NCBI GenBank assembly: GCA_934636425.1
Contig: CAKUAV010000068.1
Coordinates: 1 to 15,756, forward strand
DNA length: 15,756 nucleotides
Source of the DNA: an uncultured Clostridia bacterium
GTDB taxonomy: Bacteria; Bacillota; Clostridia; Christensenellales; Aristaeellaceae
Direction: 5' to 3'
Shown here piece by piece: positions 15,643 through 15,756 of this stretch. Within the stretch, counting starts at the first letter, position 1; each line of letters starts with the position of its first letter. The notes beneath the pieces were generated by a model. That model was not told the origin of the DNA. It was given only the letters and a program-made list of their open reading frames with translations, and made no database searches. A program made the translations under genes and the position numbers.

Positions 15643-15756
15643 TCAGCCGAACAGAGAAATGAACACACCGGCCGCGACTGCGGAACCGATAACACCGGCG
15701 ACGTTGGGACCCATGGCGTGCATGAGCAGGAAGTTGCCGGGGTTCTCCTTCTGGCC
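15643..15756 (-). CDS. oadB: Oxaloacetate decarboxylase beta subunit, C-terminal end only
   Basis: The last 37 codons of a gene running off the right edge end in MHAMGPNVAGVIGSAVAAG followed by VFISLFG and a TGA stop (minus strand). This matches the conserved C-terminus of the sodium-ion-translocating decarboxylase beta subunit, the polytopic membrane protein that releases CO2 from carboxybiotin and exports Na+. It lies 27 bp upstream of oadA in the same direction, so the two are cotranscribed, with the alpha subunit last. Confidence 0.9.
   Translation of the reverse strand, partial: GQKENPGNFLLMHAMGPNVAGVIGSAVAAGVFISLFG

Overview
This 15.8-kb, GC-rich window looks like chromosomal DNA of an anaerobic, high-GC member of the Bacillota (Clostridia-like). 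The reasons are the gene order rho, rpmE, DUF1385/YqhQ-like, prmC, prfA, tsaC/ywlC type Sua5; strong sigma-A promoters and AGGAGG-type ribosome binding sites; a lysine riboswitch ahead of an amino-acid ABC transporter; and a sodium-pump decarboxylase whose carboxyltransferase is a separate gene. A finer placement cannot be made from the sequence alone. I found no tRNA, rRNA, CRISPR array, transposase, phage gene or defence system.

Layout. (1) 1-2366: the 3' part of rho, whose N-terminal region carries two arrays of in-frame tandem repeats, then rpmE with its own promoter and terminator. (2) 2367-3125: a noncoding spacer filled with an alternating, higher-order tandem repeat. (3) 3126-5101: a DUF1385 membrane protein overlapping prmC by 4 bp. 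(4) 5102-5582: a second repeat-filled spacer, then prfA and a D-glycerate-dehydrogenase-like gene 3 bp after it. (5) 7632-9174: a short repeat-bearing spacer, the tRNA threonylcarbamoyladenosine enzyme tsaC (Sua5), another repeat-bearing spacer and a good terminator. (6) 9219-11971: a consensus promoter, a lysine riboswitch with its expression-platform terminator, and a three-gene polar amino-acid ABC transporter. (7) 11984-12256: an element bounded by two near-identical hairpins, possibly mobile. (8) 12305-12920: a GNAT acetyltransferase that appears frameshifted, and a messy convergent 3' region. (9) On the minus strand, a GH5-like glycoside hydrolase with its own sigma-A promoter, and upstream of it the end of a Na+-pumping oxaloacetate decarboxylase operon (oadB end, oadA, terminator).

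How the genes fit together. The first half is translation and transcription housekeeping: Rho, ribosomal protein L31, release factor 1, the methyltransferase that modifies its GGQ motif, and the t6A tRNA enzyme. The transporter is very probably a lysine importer shut off when lysine is plentiful. The decarboxylase would couple oxaloacetate breakdown to Na+ export.

The most unusual theme is tandem duplication. At least four intergenic spacers and two genes (rho, DUF1385) hold degenerate tandem repeats of 33-145 bp, and each array appears private to its own spacer or gene. The Rho N-terminal repeats and the 145-bp higher-order array are the observations I would follow up first.
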